Origin: Betaproteobacteria bacterium
GTDB taxonomy: Bacteria; Pseudomonadota; Gammaproteobacteria; Burkholderiales; Rhodocyclaceae
Assembly: GCA_016194935.1 (NCBI GenBank)
Contig: JACQAO010000097.1
Location: 1 to 33,416, forward strand
Reading direction: 5' to 3'
Length of the DNA stretch: 33,416 nucleotides
Shown here: one piece after another, positions 10,181 through 16,909 of the stretch
Layout: each line of letters opens with the position of its first letter
Position numbering within the stretch: position 1 is the first letter of the stretch
Made by a program: the position numbers and the translations under genes
Notes under the pieces: model-generated
Told to the model about the DNA's origin: nothing
The model's input: the letters and a program-made list of their open reading frames with translations, nothing else
Databases searched by the model: none

Positions 10181-11416
10181 TTACAGCCGCTCCATGACGC
10201 AACTGGTGGGCAATTGCGTATCGCGCGCACTGATCGAGGCGAGCGTCTTGAAGCCGTAGCCGGTATGCTCGATGTCGTGCTTCACCGCCTTGCCGTCCTG
10301 CTTGGCGAAGATCGAGATATACAACGGCTGGATCAATTGATGATCGCTCTTGCGCATCCATACATCGCCGGTGTCGGCCTGGTAGTGCATATCCTCGAGC
10401 TGGCGCGCGACCCGGGTCGGGTCGGTGGACTTGGCGTCGTTCATGGCCTTCGCCAACATTGTCACCATGGTGTTGACGCGCAGGTAATAGAAATCCAGGT
10501 CAGGATATTTTTTGTTGAAAGCCAGCGCGAACGCCTCGGTCTTGTTGGGCTGCACGTTCATGTGCCATTCGGTGAGCTGCAACACCTGGCCTTCGCCCGC
10601 CGCGCCCATCGCCGTCGGCGTACCGAGACCGCCTGCGTAATAAGTGTAGAACTTGGCCTTGAGTCCGGCGTCCTTAGCGGCTTTGACCAGCAGCGAAAGA
10701 TCGTTGCCCCAGTTGCCGGTGATGATGGTGTCCGCGTCAGCAGCCTTGATCTTGGCAACATAGGGCGAGAAATCCTTGACCCGGCCAATCGGATGCAAAT
10801 CCTCCCCGACGATCTTCACATCGGGCCGCTTCGCCGCCAGCATCGCTTTGGCCGCCTTGGCGACCGCGTGTCCGTGGGCGTAATCCTGGCCGAGAATGAA
10901 GACTTTTTTCACCTTCTTGTCATTCTCCATGAAGTTTGTAATGGCCTCCATTTTCATGTCGCTGTTGGCGTCGAAACGGAAATGCCAGAAACTGCACTTT
11001 TCGTTGGTGAGGGTCGGATCGACGGCGGCATAGTTCAGGAACAACACGGTCTTGTCGGGATTGCGCGCGTTCCACTTGCTGACTGCATCGACCAGCGCGT
11101 GCGCCACGCCAGAACCGTTGCCCTGGGTGATATAGCGGATGCCCTGGTCGGTGACTGATTTGAAGTTAATCAGACTCTCCTGGGGACTGCCCTTGTTGTC
11201 GAAGGGAACCATTTCGAGCTTCTGTCCGGCTGCGCCTCCGGTCTGGTTGACCTGCTCGACGATCTCCTTGAACTGTTTCAGGCCGGCATCGCCGACATTG
11301 GCGAAAGGCCCCGACAGGGGATCGATGTAGGCAATCTTCACCTGGGCCAGCGCCGAGCCGGTGAACAGCAGCGCCAGCGCCGCTAAAAGCTGCATATTGG
11401 AAATTCTGAATGACAT
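10181..11416 (-). CDS. Periplasmic substrate-binding protein of the Liv-type ABC transporter
   Basis: A 411-residue family 1 (LivJ/LivK-type) binding protein. A Sec signal peptide covers about residues 1-24 (hydrophobic core, cleavage after ALA). The mature part starts VKIAYIDPLSGPFANVG, typical of the family. ATG 11414-11416 is preceded by AAGGAGG. It is the first gene of the minus-strand operon. Proteins of this length with this N terminus bind branched-chain amino acids, but relatives in catabolic clusters bind aromatic acids, dicarboxylates or other carboxylates. The neighbouring beta-oxidation genes favour an organic acid here. The ligand cannot be determined from sequence alone, so no symbol is given. 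Confidence 0.92.
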   Translation of the reverse strand: MSFRISNMQLLAALALLFTGSALAQVKIAYIDPLSGPFANVGDAGLKQFKEIVEQVNQTGGAAGQKLEMVPFDNKGSPQESLINFKSVTDQGIRYITQGNGSGVAHALVDAVSKWNARNPDKTVLFLNYAAVDPTLTNEKCSFWHFRFDANSDMKMEAITNFMENDKKVKKVFILGQDYAHGHAVAKAAKAMLAAKRPDVKIVGEDLHPIGRVKDFSPYVAKIKAADADTIITGNWGNDLSLLVKAAKDAGLKAKFYTYYAGGLGTPTAMGAAGEGQVLQLTEWHMNVQPNKTEAFALAFNKKYPDLDFYYLRVNTMVTMLAKAMNDAKSTDPTRVARQLEDMHYQADTGDVWMRKSDHQLIQPLYISIFAKQDGKAVKHDIEHTGYGFKTLASISARDTQLPTSCVMERL

Positions 11417-11506
11417 ATTGCCTCCTTGGATGGTCTTCTGGTCGCCCCCGGCCTGCCGGAAAGCGCTGTTTGCCGCTGTGGAAAGCACTTTTCGCCGCAG
11501 AACGAA

Positions 11507-11527
11507 AATCTGCGTTCTTCGCAGATT
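11507..11527 (-). promoter_or_regulatory. Palindrome in the leader of the liv/pim-like operon
   Basis: AATCTGCG-TTCTT-CGCAGATT is a perfect 8-bp inverted repeat with a 5-base spacer. It lies between the putative transcription start (near 11567, see the TATAAT entry) and the binding-protein ATG at 11416, so it could fold in the leader RNA or act as an operator. Confidence 0.45.
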
Positions 11528-11534
11528 CTGCAGC

Positions 11535-11572
11535 CCGCTGTGTCAAAATTAAAGTTTAATTTTGCACAGCGG
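11535..11572. promoter_or_regulatory. 38-bp near-perfect palindrome, putative operator of the liv/pim-like operon
   Basis: The left arm starts CCGCTGTG, has one extra T, then CAAAATTAAA. After a central G, the right arm TTTAATTTTG CACAGCGG is the exact complement apart from that single bulged base. It directly abuts the TATAAT at 11574-11579 on the minus strand and would cover the transcription start, the usual place for a repressor operator. No regulator gene is in the window, so the binding protein is unknown. Confidence 0.65.
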
Positions 11573-11573
11573 A

Positions 11574-11579
11574 ATTATA
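11574..11579 (-). promoter_or_regulatory. Consensus -10 box TATAAT for the liv/pim-like operon
   Basis: The minus strand reads CGCGAAATATAATTCC, an exact TATAAT. No good TTGACA-like hexamer is seen at 16-18 bp upstream, so the promoter may need an activator. A further TTTACA...TATACT pair lies farther upstream with a short 15-bp spacer. The start would be about 150 bases before the binding-protein ATG. Confidence 0.5.
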
Positions 11580-11684
11580 TTTCGCGCTTTCGAACCCATA
11601 GTATAGCCGGTCACCACGTTTGTAAACCGCCGCCGGACAGATCATGAATTCGCACCATATCTGCAGTACTGAGCTGCGGTACTA

Positions 11685-11836
11685 AGAGCCTATTTCAGTA
11701 GGAGGAGCGGTATGCGCCGTGGCATATGGGCTGCGAGGCAAGGCGCGGCGACGAAGCGATGCTCCCTGCCTCGCGAGGAGCCGCAACGCCGCATTGGGCA
11801 GCAACGCATGCCACTCCTCCTACTGAAATAGGCTCT
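11685..11836. mobile_element. 152-bp MITE-like element with 23-bp perfect terminal inverted repeats
   Basis: The left end at 11685-11707 reads AGAGCCTATTTCAGTAGGAG and three more bases; the right end at 11814-11836 is its exact reverse complement, and similarity continues imperfectly inwards. The direct triplet TAA flanks both ends (11683-11685 and 11836-11838), fitting a 3-bp target duplication that overlaps the outermost repeat base. The interior has no gene and contains a CCTCGCGAGG palindrome. Termini starting GAGCC and a TNA target resemble IS5-family (IS1031-type) insertions, but that assignment is from memory. It lies between the two divergent promoters. Confidence 0.7.
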
Positions 11837-11840
11837 AAGC

Positions 11841-11869
11841 TTGCCGCACAAAAGCAATTCACGTATTCT
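11841..11869 (+). promoter_or_regulatory. Putative sigma-70 promoter of the acyl-CoA dehydrogenase operon
   Basis: TTGCCG (11841-11846), a 17-bp spacer and TATTCT (11864-11869) match four of six bases in each consensus box. The -35 box starts four bases after the end of the MITE-like element. The start would fall near 11876, about 60 bases before the first ATG. Confidence 0.4.
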
Positions 11870-11878
11870 AGCCCCGTT

Positions 11879-11895
11879 GCAAAACCAAGTTTTGC
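11879..11895. promoter_or_regulatory. GCAAAAC-CAA-GTTTTGC palindrome, putative operator
   Basis: A perfect 7-3-7 inverted repeat just downstream of the putative promoter and 40 bp before the dehydrogenase ATG. It shares the GCAAAA half-site with the larger palindrome at 11535-11572, so one regulator might control both divergent operons. This is inference. Confidence 0.5.
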
Positions 11896-11935
11896 TCTGC
11901 GAAATTCATTCGAAGCACTTCTCCCCGGAATAGTC

Positions 11936-13144
11936 ATGGATATCAATTTCACTGCCAAGGATCAGGCTTTCCGCTCCGAAGTGCGCGGCTTCCTGCACAC
12001 CCAACTGCCGCTCGAACTCATCGACAAGGTGCGCGGGGGCTTGCGGCTGGGCAAGCAAGATTACCTGTACTGGCAAAGAATTCTCTACCGGCAGGGATGG
12101 GGCGCGCCGATGTGGCCCAGGGAATTCGGCGGCACCGGCTGGAGTCCCGTGCAGCAACAGATTTTTGATGAAGAATGTTCGGGCGCCGACGCGCCCTTGC
12201 AGTTGCCCTTCGGCCTGCGCATGGTGGCGCCGGTGATCATGGCCTTCGGCAACAAGTCGCAACAGGACTATTTCCTGCCGCGCATCGTCAATGGCACGGA
12301 CTGGTGGTGCCAGGGCTATTCAGAACCCGGTTCCGGTTCCGATCTGGCCTCGCTGAAAATGCGCGCCGAGCGCATCAGCACCAGTGACGGAGAGCATTAC
12401 CTGGTCAACGGCCAGAAAACCTGGACCACGCTGGGCCAGCACGCCAACTGGATTTTCTGCCTGGTGCGCACCTCAAGCTCCGGCCGCCAGCAGGAAGGTA
12501 TTTCCTTTCTGCTGATCGACATGCAGACGCCCGGCGTCACGGTCAGGCCGATCATCATGCTGGACGGCGAACACGAGATCAACGAGGTGTGGTTCGAGGA
12601 TGTCAAGGTGCCGGTGCAGAATCTCGTCGGCCAGGAGAACAAGGGCTGGACTTACGCCAAGTTCCTGCTCGGCCACGAGCGCACCGGCATCGCCGGGGTA
12701 GGGCGTTCCAAGCGCGAACTGAAACGCCTCAAGGTCATCGCCCGCAAGGAAACCTCCAATGGCCGTCCGTTGCTTGAGGATCAGCGTTTCCGGGACAGGA
12801 TCGCCCAGGTCGAACTGGAACTGATGGCGCTGGAGATCACTAACCTGCGCGTGCTCTCCGCCGAAGGCAAGCAGCATGCGCCAGGACCGGAAGCTTCGAT
12901 CCTCAAGATCAAGGGTTCGGAAATCCAGCAGACGCTGAGCGAATTGATGATGCAGGCGCTGGGCCATTACGCGCTGCCCTGGCTGCCCGAGGCACTCGAT
13001 GCCGGCTGGCGCGGCGAGCCGGTCGGCGCCGATTATGCCGCGCCGCTTTCCGGCCACTATTTCAACTTCCGCAAGACCACTATTTACGGCGGCTCCAACG
13101 AGATCCAGAAAAACATCATCGCCCAGATGATTCTTGGACTCTGA
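11936..13144 (+). CDS. Acyl-CoA dehydrogenase, large-subunit type (PimC-like)
   Basis: A 402-residue flavin-dependent acyl-CoA dehydrogenase. Family motifs are YSEPGSGSDLAS in the middle domain (FAD/substrate contact), KTWTTLGQHANW, and near the C terminus KTTIYGGSNEIQKNI, which contacts FAD of the partner subunit. The N terminus MDINFTAKDQAFRSEVRGFL matches PimC-type large subunits. It is directly followed by a second, different dehydrogenase, as in pimCD and the heteromeric dehydrogenases of steroid side-chain degradation, where the two subunits form one enzyme. ATG 11936 was chosen because similarity begins there and the upstream frame runs into the mobile element. Expected reaction: first oxidation step of acyl-CoA to enoyl-CoA, electrons to ETF. 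Confidence 0.92.
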   Translation: MDINFTAKDQAFRSEVRGFLHTQLPLELIDKVRGGLRLGKQDYLYWQRILYRQGWGAPMWPREFGGTGWSPVQQQIFDEECSGADAPLQLPFGLRMVAPVIMAFGNKSQQDYFLPRIVNGTDWWCQGYSEPGSGSDLASLKMRAERISTSDGEHYLVNGQKTWTTLGQHANWIFCLVRTSSSGRQQEGISFLLIDMQTPGVTVRPIIMLDGEHEINEVWFEDVKVPVQNLVGQENKGWTYAKFLLGHERTGIAGVGRSKRELKRLKVIARKETSNGRPLLEDQRFRDRIAQVELELMALEITNLRVLSAEGKQHAPGPEASILKIKGSEIQQTLSELMMQALGHYALPWLPEALDAGWRGEPVGADYAAPLSGHYFNFRKTTIYGGSNEIQKNIIAQMILGL

Positions 13145-13172
13145 GCACGACAGGACGAATCGGGACAACCAC

Positions 13173-14360
13173 ATGGACTTCAACTACACCGAAGAACAAC
13201 TCGCTTTGCAGGACACCCTGCGCCGCTACCTCGCCAAAGACTACGGCTTCGAGCAGCGGCGTGCGCTGGCCAAATCCGCAGAGGGATACAGCCGCACCCA
13301 CTGGCGCCAGTTCGCCGATCTGGGAATTCTCGCCCTGCCTTTTCCTGAAGAATTTGGCGGCATTACCGTGGATGGCGGCAACGCCGTCGACAACATGCTG
13401 GTGATGGAAATGTTTGGTCGCAGCCTGGTGCTGGAACCCTATCTCACCACCGTGATCCTGTGTGGCGGCTTGATCCGCGACGCGGGCAGCCAGAAGCAGA
13501 AGAAACAAATATTGCCCGCCATCGGCGGCGGCGAGCTGCTGATGGCGCTGGCGCATTACGAAGCTCAAGGACGCTACCAACCGTCGCATGTCGCCAGCAC
13601 CGCGCAGCCCGATGGCGGCGGTTTCATCATCAACGGCGCCAAGGCGGTAGTGCTCGGCGGCGGCGCTGCCGGCAAGCTGATTGTCTCGGCCCGCACCAGC
13701 GGCGGCACGAATGATTCGAACGGCATTTCGCTGTTCATCGTCGCGCATGACGCGCCGGGTGTGACGCTGCGCAGCTACGCGACCCAGGATGGCGCACGCG
13801 CCGCCGAAGTCAAACTGACCGACGTGCGTGTCGCCAAGGATGCCTTGATCGGCACACAGGATGCGGCGCTACCGCTCATCCAACGCGCACTCGACTACGC
13901 CGTCGCCGCGTTGTGCGCCGAAGCGGTCGGCGCGATGACGGCGCTGAATGAAGCCACGCTTGAATACATCAAGACCCGCAAGCAGTTCGGCCAGCCGATC
14001 GGCCGCTTCCAGACGCTGCAACACCGCATGGTGGATATGCTGATGGCGACGGAGCAGGCGCGTTCCATGACTATCCTGGCGGCGGTGCGCGTGGATGCCA
14101 ATGACCCAAATGACCCAAATGACGCCAATGACGCAAATGTCACCATTGCGCGCCGCCGCGCCATCTCCGCCGCCAAAGCCTATGTCGGCCAATCGGCGCG
14201 TAGCGTGGGCCAGTCGGCGGTGCAACTGCATGGCGGCATGGGGGTGGTGGATGAACTCAATGTCAGCCACTACTTCAAGCGCCTGACCATGATCAACGCC
14301 ACGTTCGGCGACGCCGATTATCACCTCGGCTGCTTTAGCGATTCTTTACTGGCGGCATGA
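13173..14360 (+). CDS. Acyl-CoA dehydrogenase, small-subunit type (PimD-like), with inserted tandem repeat
   Basis: A 395-residue acyl-CoA dehydrogenase paralogue that starts MDFNYTEEQLALQDT and carries RTRKQFGQPIGRFQ-like (KTRKQFGQPIGRFQTLQHR) and LHGGMGVVDELNVSHYFKRL motifs, all typical of PimD-type small subunits. The start ATG at 13173-13175 lies 28 bp after the stop of the large subunit; a frame extending upstream overlaps that gene and is not family-like. It probably forms a heteromer with the preceding protein. Residues 308-322 consist of Asn-Asp-Pro/Ala triplets encoded by a 9-bp tandem repeat (14100-14135), in a surface loop where relatives have a short acidic linker. The rest of the domain is intact, so the gene looks functional. 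Confidence 0.92.
   Translation: MDFNYTEEQLALQDTLRRYLAKDYGFEQRRALAKSAEGYSRTHWRQFADLGILALPFPEEFGGITVDGGNAVDNMLVMEMFGRSLVLEPYLTTVILCGGLIRDAGSQKQKKQILPAIGGGELLMALAHYEAQGRYQPSHVASTAQPDGGGFIINGAKAVVLGGGAAGKLIVSARTSGGTNDSNGISLFIVAHDAPGVTLRSYATQDGARAAEVKLTDVRVAKDALIGTQDAALPLIQRALDYAVAALCAEAVGAMTALNEATLEYIKTRKQFGQPIGRFQTLQHRMVDMLMATEQARSMTILAAVRVDANDPNDPNDANDANVTIARRRAISAAKAYVGQSARSVGQSAVQLHGGMGVVDELNVSHYFKRLTMINATFGDADYHLGCFSDSLLAA
14100..14135 (+). repeat. In-frame 9-bp tandem repeat, four units
   Basis: Units are AATGACCCA, AATGACCCA, AATGACGCC and AATGACGCA, followed by a partial AATG. Each unit keeps the reading frame and adds Asn-Asp-Pro/Ala to the dehydrogenase loop. Confidence 0.9.
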
Positions 14361-14405
14361 GCGCGCATTGATGCGGCGCCAGCCGCAAGAAGGCTTCAAG
14401 GTCCG

Positions 14406-15128
14406 ATGTCGAAAATTCATGTCCTGCTGAAAAAGGAAGAACTCGACAACGAGCGGCTCGATGGAAAAGTGGTGGTGGTGCTGGACATCCTCTTCGCCAC
14501 TTCCAGCATCGTCGCCGCGTTTGCTCACGGAGTCGCGTCGGTGATCCCGGCGCTGGATGGCGCGGCGGCGCAAGCTGAGGCGCACAAGCATGCCGTTGGC
14601 AGCACCGTGTTGTCGGGCGAGCTGAATGCCGAAACCCTGCCCGGCTTCGTGCACCCGACGCCACTGGCGCTGCTGCGCGAAGAGATCGCCGGTCGCACGC
14701 TGATTTATTCCACCACCAACGGCACCGTGGCGCTGCAAAAATCCCGGGGCGCTGCGCACATCTACGCCGCCGCGCTGCTCAACGGCGCAGCTGTGGTCGA
14801 GCACATCGCCAGAACACATCCCGGCAACACGGTGCTGCTGGTCTGCTCAGGCTCGGCCGACAACTTCAACCTCGAAGATTTTTACGGCGCCGGTTATCTG
14901 GTATCGTTGTTCCGGCATGCAGGCGGCGACTACGATTTCTCCGACGCTGCGTTGGCGGCGGAACTGCTGCACAACCAGTGCGACGCCGAAGATTGCCTGC
15001 GCAGCGCCCGGGTGGGCCGCATGATGCTGGCGCGCCAGCTCGATCAGGAAATTCATTTTGTCGCCCAAAAATCCTGCTACGCTGTGATTCCAAAACTTGC
15101 CGAGGATGGCTGCCTGCGCATCGTTTGA
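14406..15128 (+). CDS. 2-phosphosulfolactate phosphatase-like protein (ComB family)
   Basis: A 240-residue protein with ComB-family features: an N-terminal VVVVLDILFATSSIV block (family pattern V-x-D-V-L-R-A-T-[ST]-[ST]), a central STTNGTVAL, and CSGSADNFNLEDFYGAGYLV with acidic residues suited to Mg2+ binding. ComB removes phosphate from 2-phosphosulfolactate in coenzyme M synthesis, but many bacterial members occur without that pathway and their substrate is unknown. The usual Arg of the first motif (D-V-L-R-A-T) is Phe here. It begins 45 bp after the dehydrogenase and ends 14 bp before the hydrolase, so it belongs to the catabolic operon. A phosphatase acting opposite to the APH-like kinase of the divergent operon is a possible but untested idea. 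Confidence 0.85.
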   Translation: MSKIHVLLKKEELDNERLDGKVVVVLDILFATSSIVAAFAHGVASVIPALDGAAAQAEAHKHAVGSTVLSGELNAETLPGFVHPTPLALLREEIAGRTLIYSTTNGTVALQKSRGAAHIYAAALLNGAAVVEHIARTHPGNTVLLVCSGSADNFNLEDFYGAGYLVSLFRHAGGDYDFSDAALAAELLHNQCDAEDCLRSARVGRMMLARQLDQEIHFVAQKSCYAVIPKLAEDGCLRIV

Positions 15129-15142
15129 CCAAGGAGGGAGCG

Positions 15143-16039
15143 ATGGAACACAAATTTGCCGAGGTCAATGGAATTCGCCTGCATTACGTCACGGCGGGCA
15201 GCGGCCCGCTGATGCTGTTCGTGCATGGCTTCCCGGAATTCTGGTACGCCTGGCGTCACCAGTTGCGCGAATTCTCACGCGATCACCAGGCGGTTGCGCT
15301 CGACCTGCGCGGATTCAACCTCTCCGACAAACCGGCGGAGGTAAAAGCCTATCGCGCCAAGCAATTGGTGCAAGACCTGCGCCAGTTGATCCTGGCGTTG
15401 GGCCACACCCGTTGCATCCTGGTCGCCCACGACTGGGGCGGCGCCGCCGCCTGGAACTTCGCCATCGAATATCCGCAAATGGTGTCGAAACTGGTTATCG
15501 TCAACTCTCCACATCCGGTCACTTTCGCCCGGGCCTTGCGCGACGATCCCGGACAAATCGCCGCCAGCCAGTACATGCTGCTGTTGCGCAGCGCCAAGGC
15601 GGAACGGGTAATGGCGGAAAATAATTACGCGCGGATGCTGAACCTGTTTTCCGTCATCGACCCGGCGACAAACGCACCCGTCTCCGTGCTCACCGCAGAA
15701 GAACAGGCGCTCTACCGGGAGGCATGGTCCCAGCCTGGCGCGCTCACCGGCGGGCTTAACTACTACCGCGCCACGCCGCTGTATCCGCCCAGCCCGGAAC
15801 CCGATGGCGACCCCGGCGCCGCTGCTTTGAATCTGGACCCGGCCATGTTCATCATCAAGGCGCCGACGCTGATCGTGTGGGGCGAGCGCGACACCGCCCT
15901 GCTGCCGGTGTTGCTCGACGGCATCGAAGAAGTCGTCACCGACCTGCGCATCCGGCGAATTCCCGAAGGTTCGCACTGGGTACTGCATGAGCATCCTGAG
16001 ACAGTGAATCTGGCTATCCGTGAGTTTGTGAGTTCGTGA
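15143..16039 (+). CDS. Alpha/beta-hydrolase, epoxide-hydrolase type
   Basis: A 298-residue alpha/beta-hydrolase. It has the oxyanion-hole motif HGFP at 28-31, the nucleophile elbow HDWGG with Asp97, an acid in WGERD, and the catalytic His in GSHWVLHEHPE. The lid contains LNYYRA, whose Tyr fits the epoxide-protonating tyrosine of epoxide hydrolases and argues against a dehalogenase. ATG 15143 follows AAGGAGGGAG at ideal distance. It is the last gene of the dehydrogenase operon. It would open an epoxide or a related ring on a pathway intermediate; the substrate is unknown. The stop codon lies inside an 8-bp tandem repeat. Confidence 0.9.
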   Translation: MEHKFAEVNGIRLHYVTAGSGPLMLFVHGFPEFWYAWRHQLREFSRDHQAVALDLRGFNLSDKPAEVKAYRAKQLVQDLRQLILALGHTRCILVAHDWGGAAAWNFAIEYPQMVSKLVIVNSPHPVTFARALRDDPGQIAASQYMLLLRSAKAERVMAENNYARMLNLFSVIDPATNAPVSVLTAEEQALYREAWSQPGALTGGLNYYRATPLYPPSPEPDGDPGAAALNLDPAMFIIKAPTLIVWGERDTALLPVLLDGIEEVVTDLRIRRIPEGSHWVLHEHPETVNLAIREFVSS

Positions 16040-16051
16040 GTTTATGAGTTT
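16020..16051 (+). repeat. 8-bp tandem repeat across the hydrolase stop codon
   Basis: GTGAGTTT, GTGAGTTC, GTGAGTTT and ATGAGTTT stand head to tail. The TGA stop at 16037-16039 lies in the third unit, so a change in repeat number (8 is not a multiple of 3) would change the C terminus. Confidence 0.85.
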
Positions 16052-16107
16052 GTCTTCGATCGATGGAAACCAACACCATTAACGGTAACCATGGATAAGG
16101 CTGGTTC

Positions 16108-16136
16108 TTGACTCCGCCCTGGATTATGGATACTTT
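16108..16136 (+). promoter_or_regulatory. Putative sigma-70 promoter of the tlpA-DUF4266-DUF3570-apbE operon
   Basis: TTGACT at 16108-16113, a 17-bp spacer and TACTTT at 16131-16136. The -35 box matches five of six consensus bases and the -10 box three of six. The start would lie about 40 bases before the first ATG. The rest of the 142-bp gap shows nothing clear. Confidence 0.35.
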
Positions 16137-16181
16137 GCGCGAGAGGATAATGTTCCCGCCAGAAACCATGGCGGATCAACT

Positions 16182-16691
16182 ATGGAGAAAGACTTGCGTG
16201 ACCCGAAGACTTTGGTGTTCGCTACCATGCTCGCTTTGATCGCGCCTGTGGCTTGTGCACTACAACCCGGCGATGCGGCACCAGCCTTCGATCTGCCAGG
16301 TACCCAGCACAACTTCAAACTGACTGATTTCGGTGGAAAATTCGTCCTTCTGGATTTCTGGGCCTCATGGTGCGTACCCTGTCGACAGTCGTTTCCATGG
16401 TTGAACCAGATGCAAGGACGTTATGCGGACAAGAACCTCAAGGTGGTGGCGGTCAATCTCGACGAGAAGCGCGAAGCCGCGGTGGCGTTTCTGCGCCGGT
16501 ATCCGGCAGACTTCACGGTACTTTTTGACGGCGCTGGCAACACGGCGCGCGGTTATGCAATCAAAGGCATGCCCAGCAGCGTGTTGATTGGTCGCGACGG
16601 CAAGATCATCTTCATCCACGCTGGTTTCCGCGAGGCCGACAAGACCAACCTGGAACTGAAAATTCGCCGTGCGCTCGAGAGTGCAACATGA
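16182..16691 (+). CDS. TlpA-family thiol-disulfide oxidoreductase
   Basis: A 169-residue thioredoxin-fold protein. An N-terminal hydrophobic stretch (about 11-26, ending ACA) looks like a Sec signal peptide or membrane anchor. The redox motif WCVPC is at 63-67 and the cis-proline loop is GMPSS. TlpA/ResA-type proteins reduce disulfides in the periplasm, often to prepare apocytochromes or metal sites. It is the first gene of the operon and its TGA overlaps the ATG of the DUF4266 gene, so the two are translationally coupled. The likely client is a Cys-containing neighbour such as the DUF4266 lipoprotein (two C-terminal Cys) or the downstream cytochrome. A TTG 12 bases later, with GGAGAAAG before it, is a possible alternative start. 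Confidence 0.9.
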   Translation: MEKDLRDPKTLVFATMLALIAPVACALQPGDAAPAFDLPGTQHNFKLTDFGGKFVLLDFWASWCVPCRQSFPWLNQMQGRYADKNLKVVAVNLDEKREAAVAFLRRYPADFTVLFDGAGNTARGYAIKGMPSSVLIGRDGKIIFIHAGFREADKTNLELKIRRALESAT

Positions 16692-16909
16692 TCAGAACTC
16701 TCATCACCGCCACCGCTCTCTGTCTGCCGCTCGTCGGCTGCGCGAGCATCGGATCAGTCGAGCCGTGGCAAAAAGGTGTGCTGGCGAAACCGGAAATGAG
16801 CTTCGATGACGAGCAAGCGAGCACCCGCTACAACGAGCACATTTATTCCAGCCGGGAAACCACTGCAGGCGGCGCCAGCGTCGGTGGAGGCGGCTGTGGC
16901 TGCAACTGA
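16688..16909 (+). CDS. DUF4266 small lipoprotein ending in GGGCGCN
   Basis: A 73-residue protein with a lipoprotein signal peptide: hydrophobic core and lipobox LVGC with Cys18, predicting membrane anchoring. The short mature part has a PEMSFDDE stretch, HIYSSRE, and a glycine-rich end GGASVGGGGCGCN with Cys70 and Cys72. The pattern matches DUF4266, whose C terminus is strongly conserved although its function is unknown. The start overlaps the tlpA stop (ATGA), and the gene for the DUF3570 protein begins inside its last codons. With tlpA and apbE as neighbours, the cysteines may bind a cofactor or be redox active. The ETTAGGAS stretch loosely resembles the D-x-x-[ST]-G-A-[ST] flavinylation motif but lacks the Asp and exact spacing, so this is only speculation. 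Confidence 0.85.
   Translation: MIRTLITATALCLPLVGCASIGSVEPWQKGVLAKPEMSFDDEQASTRYNEHIYSSRETTAGGASVGGGGCGCN

Larger units (their letters stand above)
11417..11935. other. Divergent intergenic region between the two catabolic operons
   Basis: This 519-bp stretch has no credible gene. A reading frame extending the dehydrogenase upstream to 11726 runs through the MITE-like element and is not family-like. The region holds, from left to right, the binding-protein ribosome site, two palindromes, the TATAAT, an A/T-rich spacer, the 152-bp element, the plus-strand promoter and the GCAAAAC palindrome. Confidence 0.8.

Noticed and set aside
11726..11935. Upstream extension of the PimC-like dehydrogenase frame
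   Set aside because: It runs through the inverted-repeat element and is not similar to the family, whose N terminus begins at the ATG 11936.
15143..16039. Haloalkane or fluoroacetate dehalogenase as identity of the alpha/beta-hydrolase
   Set aside because: The Asp nucleophile fits both, but the lid Tyr in LNYYRA favours an epoxide hydrolase.
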